Program-made: the position numbers and the translations under genes
DNA from: a virus
Direction: 5' to 3' (one strand)
IMG/VR virus record: IMGVR_UViG_3300037140_000076
Span: 48,375 to 112,374 of that record
DNA length: 64,000 nt
In this document: positions 17,054-24,877 of the stretch, in pieces
How the letters are laid out: the number at the start of each line of letters is the position of its first letter
How positions within the stretch are numbered: the first letter of the stretch is position 1
The notes under the pieces: model-generated
Told to the model about the DNA's origin: nothing
What the model saw: the letters and a program-made list of their open reading frames with translations, nothing else
Database searches by the model: none

Positions 17054-17278
17054 TTATTTACCATTAATAAATCCTGTTGCTTTCTGAAAACCATTAAGAT
17101 CAACTTTGTGAAAAATTCCATCCACTTTAAAGCCATCCAATATAATGGAAGCCTTTGCACCTGCTTGTTTACGAAGTGTATTAACTGCTTCTTGATCTAT
17201 TGCTTTAACTTCAAAAAACTCAGTATAAGTTCCTGTCTTATCTGTTGTTCTTACTTTGAAAACCGTTGTAACTTCCAT
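17054..17278 (-). CDS. small hypothetical protein
   Basis: 74 residues from MEVTTVFKVRT (17278); a longer frame to 17311 adds a run that looks like leader sequence. Beta-strand-rich, ends GFINGK. Unknown. Confidence 0.5.
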   Translation of the reverse strand: MEVTTVFKVRTTDKTGTYTEFFEVKAIDQEAVNTLRKQAGAKASIILDGFKVDGIFHKVDLNGFQKATGFINGK

Positions 17279-17312
17279 GATTGTATATTTATAAATACAT
17301 GCATCCCGCATG

Positions 17313-17516
17313 TTAGGATTTTTTTAAAAATCTGCCAAGGAAAATAATTAGTTCTATTGCACTTTCTTCATTGACTGCTATCCATTTTGTATCATTTCCA
17401 CCACTATCAATCCCTCTTATTTTTATAGCGTAACCATAATCCGGGGAGGGATTAAGATATTCAATTTGTTCCTTATAATAGTTATAGGGAACCTTTTCTT
17501 TAGTGTTAGTGTTCAT
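17313..17516 (-). CDS. small hypothetical protein
   Basis: 67 residues, ending in KKS. Its start overlaps the stop of the membrane protein gene upstream by 4 nt. No family recognised. Confidence 0.45.
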   Translation of the reverse strand: MNTNTKEKVPYNYYKEQIEYLNPSPDYGYAIKIRGIDSGGNDTKWIAVNEESAIELIIFLGRFLKKS

Positions 17517-17656
17517 TTCGTTGGCGTTTTAAAGATTCTGTAAAAGATATATAGTCCTAATCCTATAAATGCAATCCCTAGCCATGTTATCCTATCTAAA
17601 ATATAGATGCCTATCATGATTGATCCCATAGCTGAAAGTAGTGTGAACTTTTCCAT
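17513..17656 (-). CDS. two-pass membrane peptide
   Basis: 47 residues from MEKFTLLSAMGS; two hydrophobic segments (about 4-18 and 22-38), then a basic tail. Starts shortly after the upstream gene; the longer frame to 17713 overlaps that gene and is rejected. Confidence 0.45.
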   Translation of the reverse strand: MEKFTLLSAMGSIMIGIYILDRITWLGIAFIGLGLYIFYRIFKTPTK

Positions 17657-17664
17657 TGTAGTTA

Positions 17665-18051
17665 TTAATATGGGTAAAGATAAACAATAGTAATGTCTCT
17701 TTTCTTCGCACAATCGTAGATGGCAATCTGTTCGTTGTCGAACCCTCTACTATATGCCTCTTCAAACTCTTTAACGTTATACACAACGTCTATATATAAT
17801 TCGTTGTCATGTTTCCAACAACCTACAAAGGCATTTTCATTATCAACCAGAACATCAAAGGTATTACGATCAAATAGAAACACCCTAACATAATTTTTAA
17901 ATTCTTCAAATGTTGCAGGGATAGAAAACTTTTGTTCGTGTCCTTTAGTGGCAACCATATATCCGGTTGTTGGGTTAAGTTCTCCGGTATTAACGTTGTA
18001 AGACGCACCACCGGAATTCTTAAGACTTTCCCACAGGTGTTTAAAATTCAT
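17665..18051 (-). CDS. hypothetical protein
   Basis: 128 residues, mixed alpha/beta, with GGASYNVNTGELNPTTGY near 13-30. A 62-aa frame inside it on the same strand is a shadow. Unknown. Confidence 0.55.
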   Translation of the reverse strand: MNFKHLWESLKNSGGASYNVNTGELNPTTGYMVATKGHEQKFSIPATFEEFKNYVRVFLFDRNTFDVLVDNENAFVGCWKHDNELYIDVVYNVKEFEEAYSRGFDNEQIAIYDCAKKRDITIVYLYPY

Positions 18052-18058
18052 TGTAGTA

Positions 18059-18334
18059 TTATTTATTTATGTCCGAAAATATTGTTAATGCATCTATTAA
18101 ACTAAGTTCATCAAGTACATAGGAATTGTTACGGCCTAATAGGTGTACTCTGAATGCGTCTACACCTGTTACCTTCCTTCCGTTGGTGTCCTCCCATATC
18201 TTATAAGAAAACATAACCTTGCCTTTTAATTCTCTTTTAATTGAATGTACAATGTTTTGCCTTAATTCTTCCTTGTCCGAAAATGGATCATTGTATTCTA
18301 AAAATGCTTGTTCGGGGGACATTTGCTTTAACAT
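18059..18334 (-). CDS. hypothetical protein
   Basis: 91 residues; AFLEYNDPFSDKEELRQN near the start, then beta-rich. No family recognised; adjacent genes are closely packed on the same strand. Confidence 0.5.
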   Translation of the reverse strand: MLKQMSPEQAFLEYNDPFSDKEELRQNIVHSIKRELKGKVMFSYKIWEDTNGRKVTGVDAFRVHLLGRNNSYVLDELSLIDALTIFSDINK

Positions 18335-18343
18335 AGATTCAAT

Positions 18344-18631
18344 TTAGAATGTGAAATGCAATGGCTTTTCAAGTCCCACACGATTTGCAGTAGTGTTAAG
18401 GAACTTGTTTGCCTTCTTACCATATTCCAGTTGCCTATCTTCCTTATTACGTATCTTCAATGTAAGAAGCAAGTCCTTTTCTTCCTTAGTCTTTTTAAAG
18501 ATATTAAAATCAATGTCGTAAAAGACTCCGGGCGCGGCCATATACCCATTTTGAATTGCTGGAACTACTTTAAAGACCCCGTTAATAAATCCGCTTTGCT
18601 CAATTTTTGTGTTAGTTCTAATTGCTTGCAT
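18344..18631 (-). CDS. hypothetical protein
   Basis: 95 residues, basic, with a central charged helix (FKKTKEEKDLLLTLKIRNKE). Unknown. Confidence 0.5.
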   Translation of the reverse strand: MQAIRTNTKIEQSGFINGVFKVVPAIQNGYMAAPGVFYDIDFNIFKKTKEEKDLLLTLKIRNKEDRQLEYGKKANKFLNTTANRVGLEKPLHFTF

Positions 18632-18661
18632 GTGTTTATTTTAATAATTAAGACAATATTT

Positions 18662-19126
18662 TTATGCTGATTCAAAGATACCTTCCCCATTAGAGAAGGA
18701 CCCTATCTTCTTAAGCGAATTTTTTCCAAATGCTTCGTTTATTTTTTTGTTGATCTTAGGCCATACTTGATTAATCCAATGCCTTGCCAAATTTTCATTA
18801 ACGAAATACATCTCACTAACTCTAATTGATACAGAGACTAATCCGCAATATTCAGATAGTCCTATTTCCGCATGATTATTTTCAAGTATAATATTAACTT
18901 CTCCTCCTTCACATCTTTTTGATTTATCAAGGGATGGACAAATATCTTGAATAATTTCAATTATATAATCTTCAAAATCGTCCCAAAGTTCCTTTAAAAT
19001 ATAATAATCCGTTGTCTCTACTTCAATTTCCTTGCCCTCTTCATCCTCTACTAAACTCATTACAGGTTCCATACTAATGTATGCAACATAAGAGGCATGG
19101 TTTAAATAATCTACTGAACGTCCCAT
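18662..19126 (-). CDS. hypothetical protein
   Basis: 154 residues, beginning MGRSVDYLNHASYVAYISM; acidic, alternating hydrophobic pattern. The combination of VDYLNHA start and ARHWINQVWPKI is reminiscent of a phage protein seen in several large Bacteroidota and marine phages, but no function is known to me. Confidence 0.5.
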   Translation of the reverse strand: MGRSVDYLNHASYVAYISMEPVMSLVEDEEGKEIEVETTDYYILKELWDDFEDYIIEIIQDICPSLDKSKRCEGGEVNIILENNHAEIGLSEYCGLVSVSIRVSEMYFVNENLARHWINQVWPKINKKINEAFGKNSLKKIGSFSNGEGIFESA

Positions 19127-19144
19127 AAAATTAATTTAGTGTTA

Positions 19145-19822
19145 TTAAAAAGGATTTTCGTTTGTAAAAGGTTTCCATTCTGTTGTTGTGTCGTGTTTCT
19201 TTAAGTCTCTTATCCTGCGATATGTTACCCATGTTATGGCCTGTAATTGGTGCGGTAATATGTCTAACTGTTTTGCAGCCTGTATAAAGCAATGTTGAAA
19301 GAAGTCATATTGCGCCCTTGTTAATTTCCCAGACTTTACACTTAAAGCATAAACGTTATCAGGGTTCTGTATACAACATGCTATAGCATGTCTGTCTATT
19401 GTTACGTCCGTAATTATATCAGGATTAATCATATTAAGGAAAAACCCCTTAGTTTTAAATCCTGCATTCGCAATTGAAAGGGCATTATAAATATCCGGTT
19501 CCGCACTCAAGTTAAGAATTCTCTTAGCTTTGTTCGTTTGAACTAGGGATTTAATACGTCTGGTTGGATTATAAAGGAATGACAAGGCAAAGCGTTTATT
19601 TTCGACCCAACCGGTTTGGGGGCTGAATGCTGCAATGATTCCCGCAGCCTGTTGCAAGCTTATGCCGAACCTTGCAGCAAGTTCCCTGCAATACTTGTTA
19701 GCTTCATTATACCAGCTTAAACCGTCCCGTAATTCGCTTAGGGAGGCAAGTTCATAGAACCGAAGGATCGAATTGATACACTTCTTTTCTGTCAACAATT
19801 CGCCTTTAAATTTTTGCTTCAT
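19145..19822 (-). CDS. HhH-GPD glycosylase-like protein
   Basis: 225 residues from MKQKFKGEL. Helical; GISLQQAAGIIAAFSPQTGW (53-72) and, after a short hairpin-like segment, ITDVTIDRHA (137-146), where Asp143 sits as the catalytic Asp does in HhH-GPD DNA glycosylases (the VDTHV motif). The usual Lys and a complete hairpin signature are not obvious, so the catalytic role is inferred. Possible functions: base excision during replication or acting on modified bases. Confidence 0.45.
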   Translation of the reverse strand: MKQKFKGELLTEKKCINSILRFYELASLSELRDGLSWYNEANKYCRELAARFGISLQQAAGIIAAFSPQTGWVENKRFALSFLYNPTRRIKSLVQTNKAKRILNLSAEPDIYNALSIANAGFKTKGFFLNMINPDIITDVTIDRHAIACCIQNPDNVYALSVKSGKLTRAQYDFFQHCFIQAAKQLDILPHQLQAITWVTYRRIRDLKKHDTTTEWKPFTNENPF

Positions 19823-19832
19823 AACATGAATT

Positions 19833-20027
19833 TTAAAGGTTAGCAATATTGCCTCTTATTGTAAAAATAAACTCTTCATCTTCATTAAGAGAATCTGTAA
19901 TTCCTTCCCAGTCTATATTTTCCTCAATGTCCCCTATAAAAGCAGTATAATAGTTTTCTGCTGCAATTTTTTTGTACTTGTCAACAAGTTCACTGAACTT
20001 GTATAATTTAATTCTTACGGTTTTCAT
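19833..20027 (-). CDS. small acidic protein
   Basis: 64 residues, basic N-terminus (MKTVRIKLYKF) and acidic middle. Unknown. Confidence 0.45.
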   Translation of the reverse strand: MKTVRIKLYKFSELVDKYKKIAAENYYTAFIGDIEENIDWEGITDSLNEDEEFIFTIRGNIANL

Positions 20028-20089
20028 TTTATTTTTACGCCTGTTATAGTCTGCGCCTGACTTTTATTTAAAAATTGGTTGTATGGTTA

Positions 20090-20197
20090 TTAATCTAACT
20101 TGAAAGTAATACTTGCCTCAATATCATGGCCTGAAGGAAGTTTGTGATATTCTTTGTGTAATGACATAAAAGTTTGTTTATAGTTAATTGATTGCAT
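20090..20197 (-). CDS. possible micropeptide (35 aa)
   Basis: Frame MQSINYKQTFMSLHKEYHKL... ending FKLD. Lies between similar short genes on the same strand; modest support. Confidence 0.35.
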   Translation of the reverse strand: MQSINYKQTFMSLHKEYHKLPSGHDIEASITFKLD

Positions 20198-20221
20198 TTG
20201 CGTTCAGTCAGTAATTGATTT

Positions 20222-20395
20222 TTAAACCTTTGTTTTTTCATTGAAGATTTGTTTTGCCCATTGGTTGAAGTCTCCATAATCGTCTGGTACTTCAATATGG
20301 TGGATTGTTTTGTTTGGCTTAATACCCTTTGGTTGCAGATAGGGATCATAACCAAACAATCTAATTAGGATTAACCGAATAGTTTTCTTTACCAT
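20222..20395 (-). CDS. small hypothetical protein
   Basis: 57 residues, MVKKTIRLILIRLFGYDPYL... ending NEKTKV. Starts 4 nt downstream of the previous stop. An overlapping frame at 20095-20355 is rejected as a shadow because this frame and the next fit the spacing. Confidence 0.45.
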   Translation of the reverse strand: MVKKTIRLILIRLFGYDPYLQPKGIKPNKTIHHIEVPDDYGDFNQWAKQIFNEKTKV

Positions 20396-20399
20396 AAAA

Positions 20400-20669
20400 T
20401 TATTTTAGGGGATTAAATGTAGTTGAAATAAATATCCATTCTGTTTTCCCTTCGCCCTTGCCTATAATTTCAAAGCCTTTTTTCTGCAACCACATCTTTG
20501 CATTTTCCCATACGGAATAATCCCAATCATGATTTATAGTTATAGATTCACGAAATCGGAATGAAGATATTTTAATCCTTTCCCCACGCGAATTAGATTC
20601 AGGAATATATTTTGCTGTGATAAGATGGAAATTAGGAAGGGAGAGGGCCTTCATATCTTTTAAATTCAT
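20400..20669 (-). CDS. hypothetical protein
   Basis: 89 residues with a compact alpha/beta look (DWDYSVWENAKMWLQKKGFE near 48-67). Unknown. Confidence 0.5.
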   Translation of the reverse strand: MNLKDMKALSLPNFHLITAKYIPESNSRGERIKISSFRFRESITINHDWDYSVWENAKMWLQKKGFEIIGKGEGKTEWIFISTTFNPLK

Positions 20670-20675
20670 GATTTT

Positions 20676-20831
20676 TTATTTAATTGAATGATGTGAAATA
20701 TAATGAAGGCAATGATGTTTACCATATTGAGGTAAAGGAAAGAAAAAAGTGCAAGTGAAGTAAGCTATTAAGAAACCCATTACAGCCCCTATCAATATAA
20801 CAGAGACATCTAGTAATATTCTTTTAATCAT
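20676..20831 (-). CDS. small membrane protein
   Basis: 51 residues; hydrophobic helix at about 9-33, C-terminus His-rich. Overlaps the upstream gene by 4 nt (ATGA). Confidence 0.45.
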   Translation of the reverse strand: MIKRILLDVSVILIGAVMGFLIAYFTCTFFFPLPQYGKHHCLHYISHHSIK

Positions 20832-21064
20832 TTCAATTTTGTTTTAAGTGAATCTAATTCCAGCCTTGTAAGATAATCTAATCCTACTGTATCTTTGTCT
20901 TGAACAAAAATAACAGAGGTATACCCTCTATTATCTGTGATTTGTTTTATTATCTTGTTTGGGTTAATGTTTGTTTTTATACCAGTTAAGATCAACATTA
21001 GTGAAATAATTGGTGTAAGCAAAGCAAAAAGTAAGATTGATTCGTCTCTGTAAGTTTGTTTCAT
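20828..21064 (-). CDS. membrane-anchored protein
   Basis: 78 residues; one hydrophobic helix at about 8-28 then a polar domain with many Lys and Asp. Unknown. Confidence 0.5.
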   Translation of the reverse strand: MKQTYRDESILLFALLTPIISLMLILTGIKTNINPNKIIKQITDNRGYTSVIFVQDKDTVGLDYLTRLELDSLKTKLK

Positions 21065-21078
21065 GGGATTGATTTTAA

Positions 21079-21477
21079 TTATCCGTAAATTATTTCATTC
21101 ATAACTGCTAATTGAAACCATGCATCCGCTGTGCTTGCATCATAATTTTGCTGTAATATTTCTGCAAGATCATAGGCATATTTTTCACTCATTGTTTGTT
21201 CTCCCTGTTCTATAGAATTCATAGATAATTTACCAATTTCTTCGCTTGTTTCAATATCGTGAACGGGAATTTCAAGTCCTGCTTTTAATGCACTCCAAAG
21301 TTTCCAAACAAAAGTACCATCAAAACAAGATTCCTTTGTTGTAGGTAATTCGGGAACACTGTTAATTAAATTACCTGCATGTTCTTCGAACATATACCAA
21401 TAATTTGAACCTCCTTCAATGGCTGAAGTTAATAGATTAGTACGTTGTTCGTCTGTTAGATTGATTGTGATAGGCAT
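21079..21477 (-). CDS. hypothetical protein, first gene of left arm
   Basis: 132 residues. MPITINLTDEQRTNLLTSAI at the N-terminus, then GGSNYWYMFEEH. Similar openings occur in small phage proteins of unknown function. It is the first translated gene after the control region and just downstream of the terminator-like hairpin of the candidate large RNA. Confidence 0.55.
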   Translation of the reverse strand: MPITINLTDEQRTNLLTSAIEGGSNYWYMFEEHAGNLINSVPELPTTKESCFDGTFVWKLWSALKAGLEIPVHDIETSEEIGKLSMNSIEQGEQTMSEKYAYDLAEILQQNYDASTADAWFQLAVMNEIIYG

Positions 21478-21496
21478 AAGATATAATTTAGATAAT

Positions 21497-21534
21497 TGAA
21501 TAAAAAGAAAAGGGAGAATGTAGAAACATTCCCC
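21497..21534 (-). terminator. terminator ending the minus-strand RNA
   Basis: On the minus strand GGGGAATGT-TTCT-ACATTCTCCC forms a hairpin followed by TTTTCTTTTT. It lies between the structured region and the first left-arm gene. Confidence 0.65.
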
Positions 21535-22345
21535 CTGCTAAGAAACCCATTGAAAACTAAAAGAATGACCGTCCGTAATAAGATAAAGCAAAGGTACTTG
21601 TTATTGGTTATAGTGTTGAAACATTAGGCGAAGGCTTATAGCTTCAGCGTCCTTGCGATTTGTTAAACTAGTTAACTCTGTGTCCTTAAAGGTAAGGTTA
21701 CCTTTGCTTTAAAGGTCTGGAAGGTAGCAATTGAGCTACTACACTTGTTAAGGTGTAAGATTCTGAATTACTCCCAGACACACTATTCCCGAAGGAATAG
21801 ATTTAAAGATCTTTAATTTTTCACGCCCTTTTAAACTTCGGAATAACATAGTATTCTTACTAGGTCAGCGATTAGTTAACGCTTACTACTTTCCTGCAAC
21901 CTGTAAAAACTCTATGTCGTTTTCACTATCTAATTGCCCGGATTTTATTCACGTTCAAACATTAACCCGAATGCATCCTATGCATTCATAAGGGTGAAAG
22001 GGAAATAAAATCTTTGGTTCGTCCCTTCCTTCGCTCCATTGCCGATTGTCGCACCTATTCGGGCATCCAATTTTCAGGCAATTCAATACAGGTACCGACC
22101 TGCTAACGTGTGGTTACTATCAGATTCACCACGCTAATCCGTTCCGTTCGTTCTAAAAATACGGTTCTCAGGCCGTTAACTACTTCACCATATACTCAAT
22201 TACTGACTTAACAAGGTCAGATGAGAACATGGCCGGAATAATGATAAGAATTTAGCGAACACACGATTCCCAGGATGGGAAGTGGGCATCAATACCCTCA
22301 ACTCATTCGCATATACAATATTACAACTATGCGCTGAAACGTACA
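21535..22345 (-). ncRNA. candidate large structured RNA (~0.8 kb)
   Basis: No open frame of note on either strand. Read on the minus strand it contains many stable helices: CTATTCC-TTCG-GGAATAG (21784-21801, a UUCG tetraloop, which fixes the strand), a GAATGCA/TGCATTC hairpin closed by ACCC/GGGT (21965-21995), GTCTGG/CCAGAC closing a multibranch domain with two 5-bp hairpins (21715-21779), and a 12-bp long-range pair AAAGCAAAGGTA/TACCTTTGCTTT (about 21585-21596 with 21699-21710). It is bounded by a promoter-like box at 22350 and the terminator at 21497. Size and phage context recall GOLLD and ROOL RNAs, but I cannot match it to either. Confidence 0.6.
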
Positions 22346-22349
22346 AGAG

Positions 22350-22379
22350 TAAATATACTCATTCTTTAATAATAGCCAA
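22350..22379 (-). promoter_or_regulatory. putative promoter for the large RNA
   Basis: Minus-strand TTGG (22376-22379), 18 nt, then TATATTTA (22350-22357), close to the TTTG/TAnnTTTG consensus. The first copy of the 14-bp repeat lies just downstream (22331-22344), around the expected start site. Confidence 0.45.
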
Positions 22380-22447
22380 TATATAGTTATCCACAATATT
22401 TGGAAGTCTCAATATTATTTCGTATGCGCTAAAACGTACTATGCGAA

Positions 22448-22455
22448 TATCTTTG
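22448..22455 (+). promoter_or_regulatory. plus-strand promoter -7 box
   Basis: TATCTTTG is a perfect TAnnTTTG; the copy of the 14-bp motif at 22426-22439 occupies the spacer upstream, with a TTTC at about 22418 as weak -33. It would drive rightward transcription from the control region. Confidence 0.45.
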
Positions 22456-22459
22456 TATA

Positions 22460-22985
22460 TGTGACAGGATATTTGATTGATCCTATTAGCCCCCTTTGGG
22501 GGTTGGGGGCTGTAGACAACCAGAAGGAATAAATAATGAATTCCCCCTCCCCGCTTCAATCCATTACCGACAACCTGTCATAATCTTATGCGCTAAAACG
22601 TATATGCGCTATAACGTACATGGATTGGAATTAGTCCTGTTGTGGGGTTTTGGGCCTTTTAATAGACAATATTCTCTAAAAGGGACCGCATTCCCAGGAC
22701 GGTCCTATCCTCCCAAAACAAACCACCACCCCCATCCCCAGACTCATTCCGGTATGTACACTTTAACGCATATACATTATAAATCATATTGGTTATGTCA
22801 ACTACTATGTATTACCATGTATGTTTTAGCGCATATTCCCAATCCCCCACTTATTTTTAAAATTGGACAGAATCTAGGATTGGGAATTGAAAACAGAATT
22901 GGGAACGATGCCGGGGGTGGGAGGGCAGTCCCAAAGTTGGACGGCACCCAAGTTGATGGTGCGTGTATTGGAGGGTATATATAAT
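22460..22985. other. non-coding control region between arms
   Basis: Carries five of the eight 14-bp repeats. A 162-codon frame (22496-22984) exists but has the wrong composition (many Pro, His, Gly, Cys), runs through the repeats and has no family resemblance, so it is not called a gene. Confidence 0.5.
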
Positions 22986-22989
22986 ATAT

Positions 22990-23020
22990 TTTGAAATGTA
23001 AATTTAACCTATTATCTTTA
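22990..23020 (+). promoter_or_regulatory. promoter of the first plus-strand HNH gene
   Basis: TTTG (22990-22993), 19 nt, TATCTTTA (23013-23020); the ATG follows 4 nt later, so the transcript would be leaderless or nearly so. Confidence 0.55.
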
Positions 23021-23024
23021 TATT

Positions 23025-23426
23025 ATGGATCAACAATGGAAAGACATACCAGGATATGAAGAATTGTATCAGGTGAGCGATATGGGTCATATTAGGGGCC
23101 TCAAACCCTCTCCCCGCTTAAAGGGTACCTATCTCATACCTGTCTTACATAATGGAAAGTATCATCGTGTACGCTTTTTCAAGGAAGGTAAGAGAAAATC
23201 ATTTTTTATACATATACTTGTTGGTAAAGCGTTCGTTCCCAACCCCTTAAACCTTACAGAGATTAATCATAAGAAGGGTAATAAACTTGATAATAGGGCT
23301 TCAGAACTTGAATGGACTACAAGGCAAAATAATATTCTTCACTCTTATAGAGTGCTCGGTACTAAATCAAAAGGGAGAAGTTACCCATGTTGTAGATTAA
23401 AACCAGGTTATTTTTCAGTTATATAA
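23025..23426 (+). CDS. HNH homing endonuclease (NUMOD4-HNH)
   Basis: 133 residues. NUMOD4 at 3-20 (QQWKDIPGYEELYQVSDMG), HNH_3 core with EINHKKGNKLDNRASELEW near 83-101, then RQNNILHS. No C-terminal NUMOD1, so it is a shorter relative of the minus-strand enzyme at 12807. It lies in the control region with its own promoter and terminator, as a mobile element would. Confidence 0.85.
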   Translation: MDQQWKDIPGYEELYQVSDMGHIRGLKPSPRLKGTYLIPVLHNGKYHRVRFFKEGKRKSFFIHILVGKAFVPNPLNLTEINHKKGNKLDNRASELEWTTRQNNILHSYRVLGTKSKGRSYPCCRLKPGYFSVI

Positions 23427-23430
23427 TTTT

Positions 23431-23457
23431 CCCGCTTCTAATCTAAGCGGGTTTTTT
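23431..23457 (+). terminator. rho-independent terminator after HNH gene
   Basis: CCCGCTT-CTAATCT-AAGCGGG followed by TTTTTT, 4 nt after the HNH stop codon. Confidence 0.85.
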
Positions 23458-23513
23458 GGGTCCTGTTTAAAAACTTTAACATTCCTTTGGGAATTTAATT
23501 GATTTAAAAACCG

Positions 23514-23610
23514 TATCTTTGCCACCGGCCTTCCGTACTAAGGCCCTAACAGGCCGCACAAGGACGGTAAGATGGGGGATACTATATAAAAGACCCCCCC
23601 CCTCCTCTTC
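23514..23610 (+). promoter_or_regulatory. promoter and structured leader or small RNA
   Basis: TATCTTTG (23514-23521) is a perfect -7 box. Downstream are the hairpins GGCCTT/AAGGCC (23527-23545) and GGGGG/CCCCC (about 23574-23603), and then the 14-bp repeat pair. No open frame begins here. Could be a short RNA or a 5' leader for the genes from 23794. Confidence 0.4.
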
Positions 23611-23742
23611 TCTCTAACAATAATGTACGCTTTAGCGCATATGCGTTAAAACGTACATAGACAATGTGTCCAACATAATGTCCGAGTTATGCTTTGTAGC
23701 TGGATAAGGACTTTAAAGACAACCGGGAGGGGGAAAATTAAA

Positions 23743-23774
23743 TTTGGATATTAAAAAAACTCTTGTTACCTTTA
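23743..23774 (+). promoter_or_regulatory. promoter upstream of cupin-like gene
   Basis: TTTG (23743-23746), 20 nt, TACCTTTA (23767-23774); ATG at 23794. Confidence 0.55.
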
Positions 23775-23793
23775 TTCCTAAAATCATAACAGT

Positions 23794-24282
23794 ATGAAAG
23801 GATTGGGAAGATTATGGAAAATGAAAAAGGATACCTCTTATTCTGAGGAGTCCGAGAACTCCTTTCAGTTCCTTAAAAGACAAAAGATATACCGGGAGAC
23901 CGGGGATCTTTACCTGGATAGGTTAATTATAATTCGCTGTTTTCTGGGATCAATTATGTTTCATAAGATCTATCTGACGGACAGCGATTGTATGCATGAC
24001 CATCCCTGGAGCTTCAGAACTATCATTTTAAAGGGAGGATATTTCGAGCAGATTCCCCGGTTCAAAAAAGGTTGTTCATTTTGGCATAATGAACATATTG
24101 AAAAATGGTATAAACCAGGCACAATCCTCTATCGTCCAGCAGGTTGGGTTCATAGATTAAGGATTACAAAGCCAGCTTGGACCTTGGTATTCACCGGTCC
24201 CACCAAACGGGAGTGGGGATTCTGGACTCCGAAGGGATGGCTCAAGTCAAACAAATATAAAAATGTTGGGAATTGTCAATAA
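23794..24282 (+). CDS. cupin-like protein
   Basis: 162 residues. A cupin-type barrel pattern: DSDCMHDHPWSF (about 62-73), ILKGGYFEQ, WYKPGTILYRPAGWVHRL (about 105-122), LVFTGPTKREWGFWTP. Two HxH/H clusters (HDH and VHR) fit metal binding. Cupins in phages have no established role; a small-molecule or sugar modification is conceivable. Confidence 0.6.
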   Translation: MKGLGRLWKMKKDTSYSEESENSFQFLKRQKIYRETGDLYLDRLIIIRCFLGSIMFHKIYLTDSDCMHDHPWSFRTIILKGGYFEQIPRFKKGCSFWHNEHIEKWYKPGTILYRPAGWVHRLRITKPAWTLVFTGPTKREWGFWTPKGWLKSNKYKNVGNCQ

Positions 24283-24301
24283 TTAAATGTATATTCGCAT
24301 T

Positions 24302-24400
24302 ATGCTCAATAAGAACCTTTTAAATTTTACCCTGGTTGTTTTCTCATATGGTGCTATCTTATTGACAGTCTTATACTTAAAAGATAAATCGAAGAAATGA
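24302..24400 (+). CDS. small membrane peptide
   Basis: 32 residues, one hydrophobic helix (LNFTLVVFSYGAILLTVLYL). The context TATATTCGCATTATG precedes it; the same 15 bases precede the gene at 25406, pointing to a promoter at 24290-24297 and a near-leaderless start. An upstream in-frame ATG at 24287 lies inside that element. Stop overlaps the next start (ATGA). Confidence 0.45.
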   Translation: MLNKNLLNFTLVVFSYGAILLTVLYLKDKSKK

Positions 24401-24600
24401 AAAAAATCCTGATTGATTTCACAACTGTTTTAAAAAAGAAAGATAGATTTACAGATCATGCCGGGGTTGAACATAAGATAAAAGAAGTAACGTATGCCCC
24501 CTCCAACGGGACGGTATATATAGAGACGACAGAAGGGAAGATGATTAACCTTACTAAAGCGTTGATTAACAAAGATATATTATGTCTACTCAAGAAATGA
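24397..24600 (+). CDS. small hypothetical protein
   Basis: 67 residues, beta-rich, basic. First of a chain of overlapping short genes to 24856. Confidence 0.5.
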   Translation: MKKILIDFTTVLKKKDRFTDHAGVEHKIKEVTYAPSNGTVYIETTEGKMINLTKALINKDILCLLKK

Positions 24601-24737
24601 TTCGTTGGATACCTTTAGAAGAATATAAAATAATGCAACAATCTGAAGAGGAATGGAAAAAGATGAATTATAGAATATTCATGAGTACTTTTTGGGGTAT
24701 GGAAATACCTAAACCATTAATAAATAAAGAGTTATGA
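24582..24737 (+). CDS. small hypothetical protein
   Basis: 51 residues, MSTQEMIRWIPLEEYKIMQQ... rich in Met, Glu and Trp. Overlaps both neighbours (19 nt and 4 nt), which supports translational coupling. Confidence 0.45.
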   Translation: MSTQEMIRWIPLEEYKIMQQSEEEWKKMNYRIFMSTFWGMEIPKPLINKEL

Positions 24738-24856
24738 TTAACACCCTTCTTTGTTTTTTAGGTATTCATAGATGGCATTCCGTTAGAAATGGACCTAAAA
24801 TCCCTTTTTCAAGATGTAGATATATTTTTTGTACTCGTTGCGGAAAACAAAAATAA
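24734..24856 (+). CDS. small zinc-ribbon-like peptide (DUF1660-like)
   Basis: 40 residues: MINTLLCFLGIHRWH, then CRYIFCTRCGKQK. The order LCxxxGxHxW...CxxCGK matches the short prophage DUF1660-type pattern, with Cys/His suited to one zinc. Coupled to the upstream gene by ATGA. Confidence 0.45.
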   Translation: MINTLLCFLGIHRWHSVRNGPKIPFSRCRYIFCTRCGKQK

Positions 24857-24877
24857 CACACTGATAAATAAAGACTT

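Larger units (their letters stand above)
22331..23656. repeat. eight copies of a 14-bp motif around the divergence point
   Basis: Motif GCGCTAAAACGTAC with one to three mismatches. Plus orientation: 22331-22344, 22426-22439, 22590-22603, 22606-22619, 23643-23656. Inverted: 22756-22769, 22819-22832, 23625-23638. Most copies are flanked by AT just before and AT just after. The pair at 23625/23643 forms a nearly perfect long palindrome. One copy lies between the promoter elements at 22448. Could be origin iterons or operators. Confidence 0.75.

Noticed and set aside
20095-20355. 86-codon frame on the minus strand
   Set aside because: Two shorter frames (20222-20395 and 20090-20197) fit gene spacing and have more protein-like sequence.
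22496-22984. 162-codon open frame in the control region
   Set aside because: It runs across five copies of the repeat, has odd composition (Pro, His, Gly, Cys) and resembles no family; its ribosome-binding context is poor.
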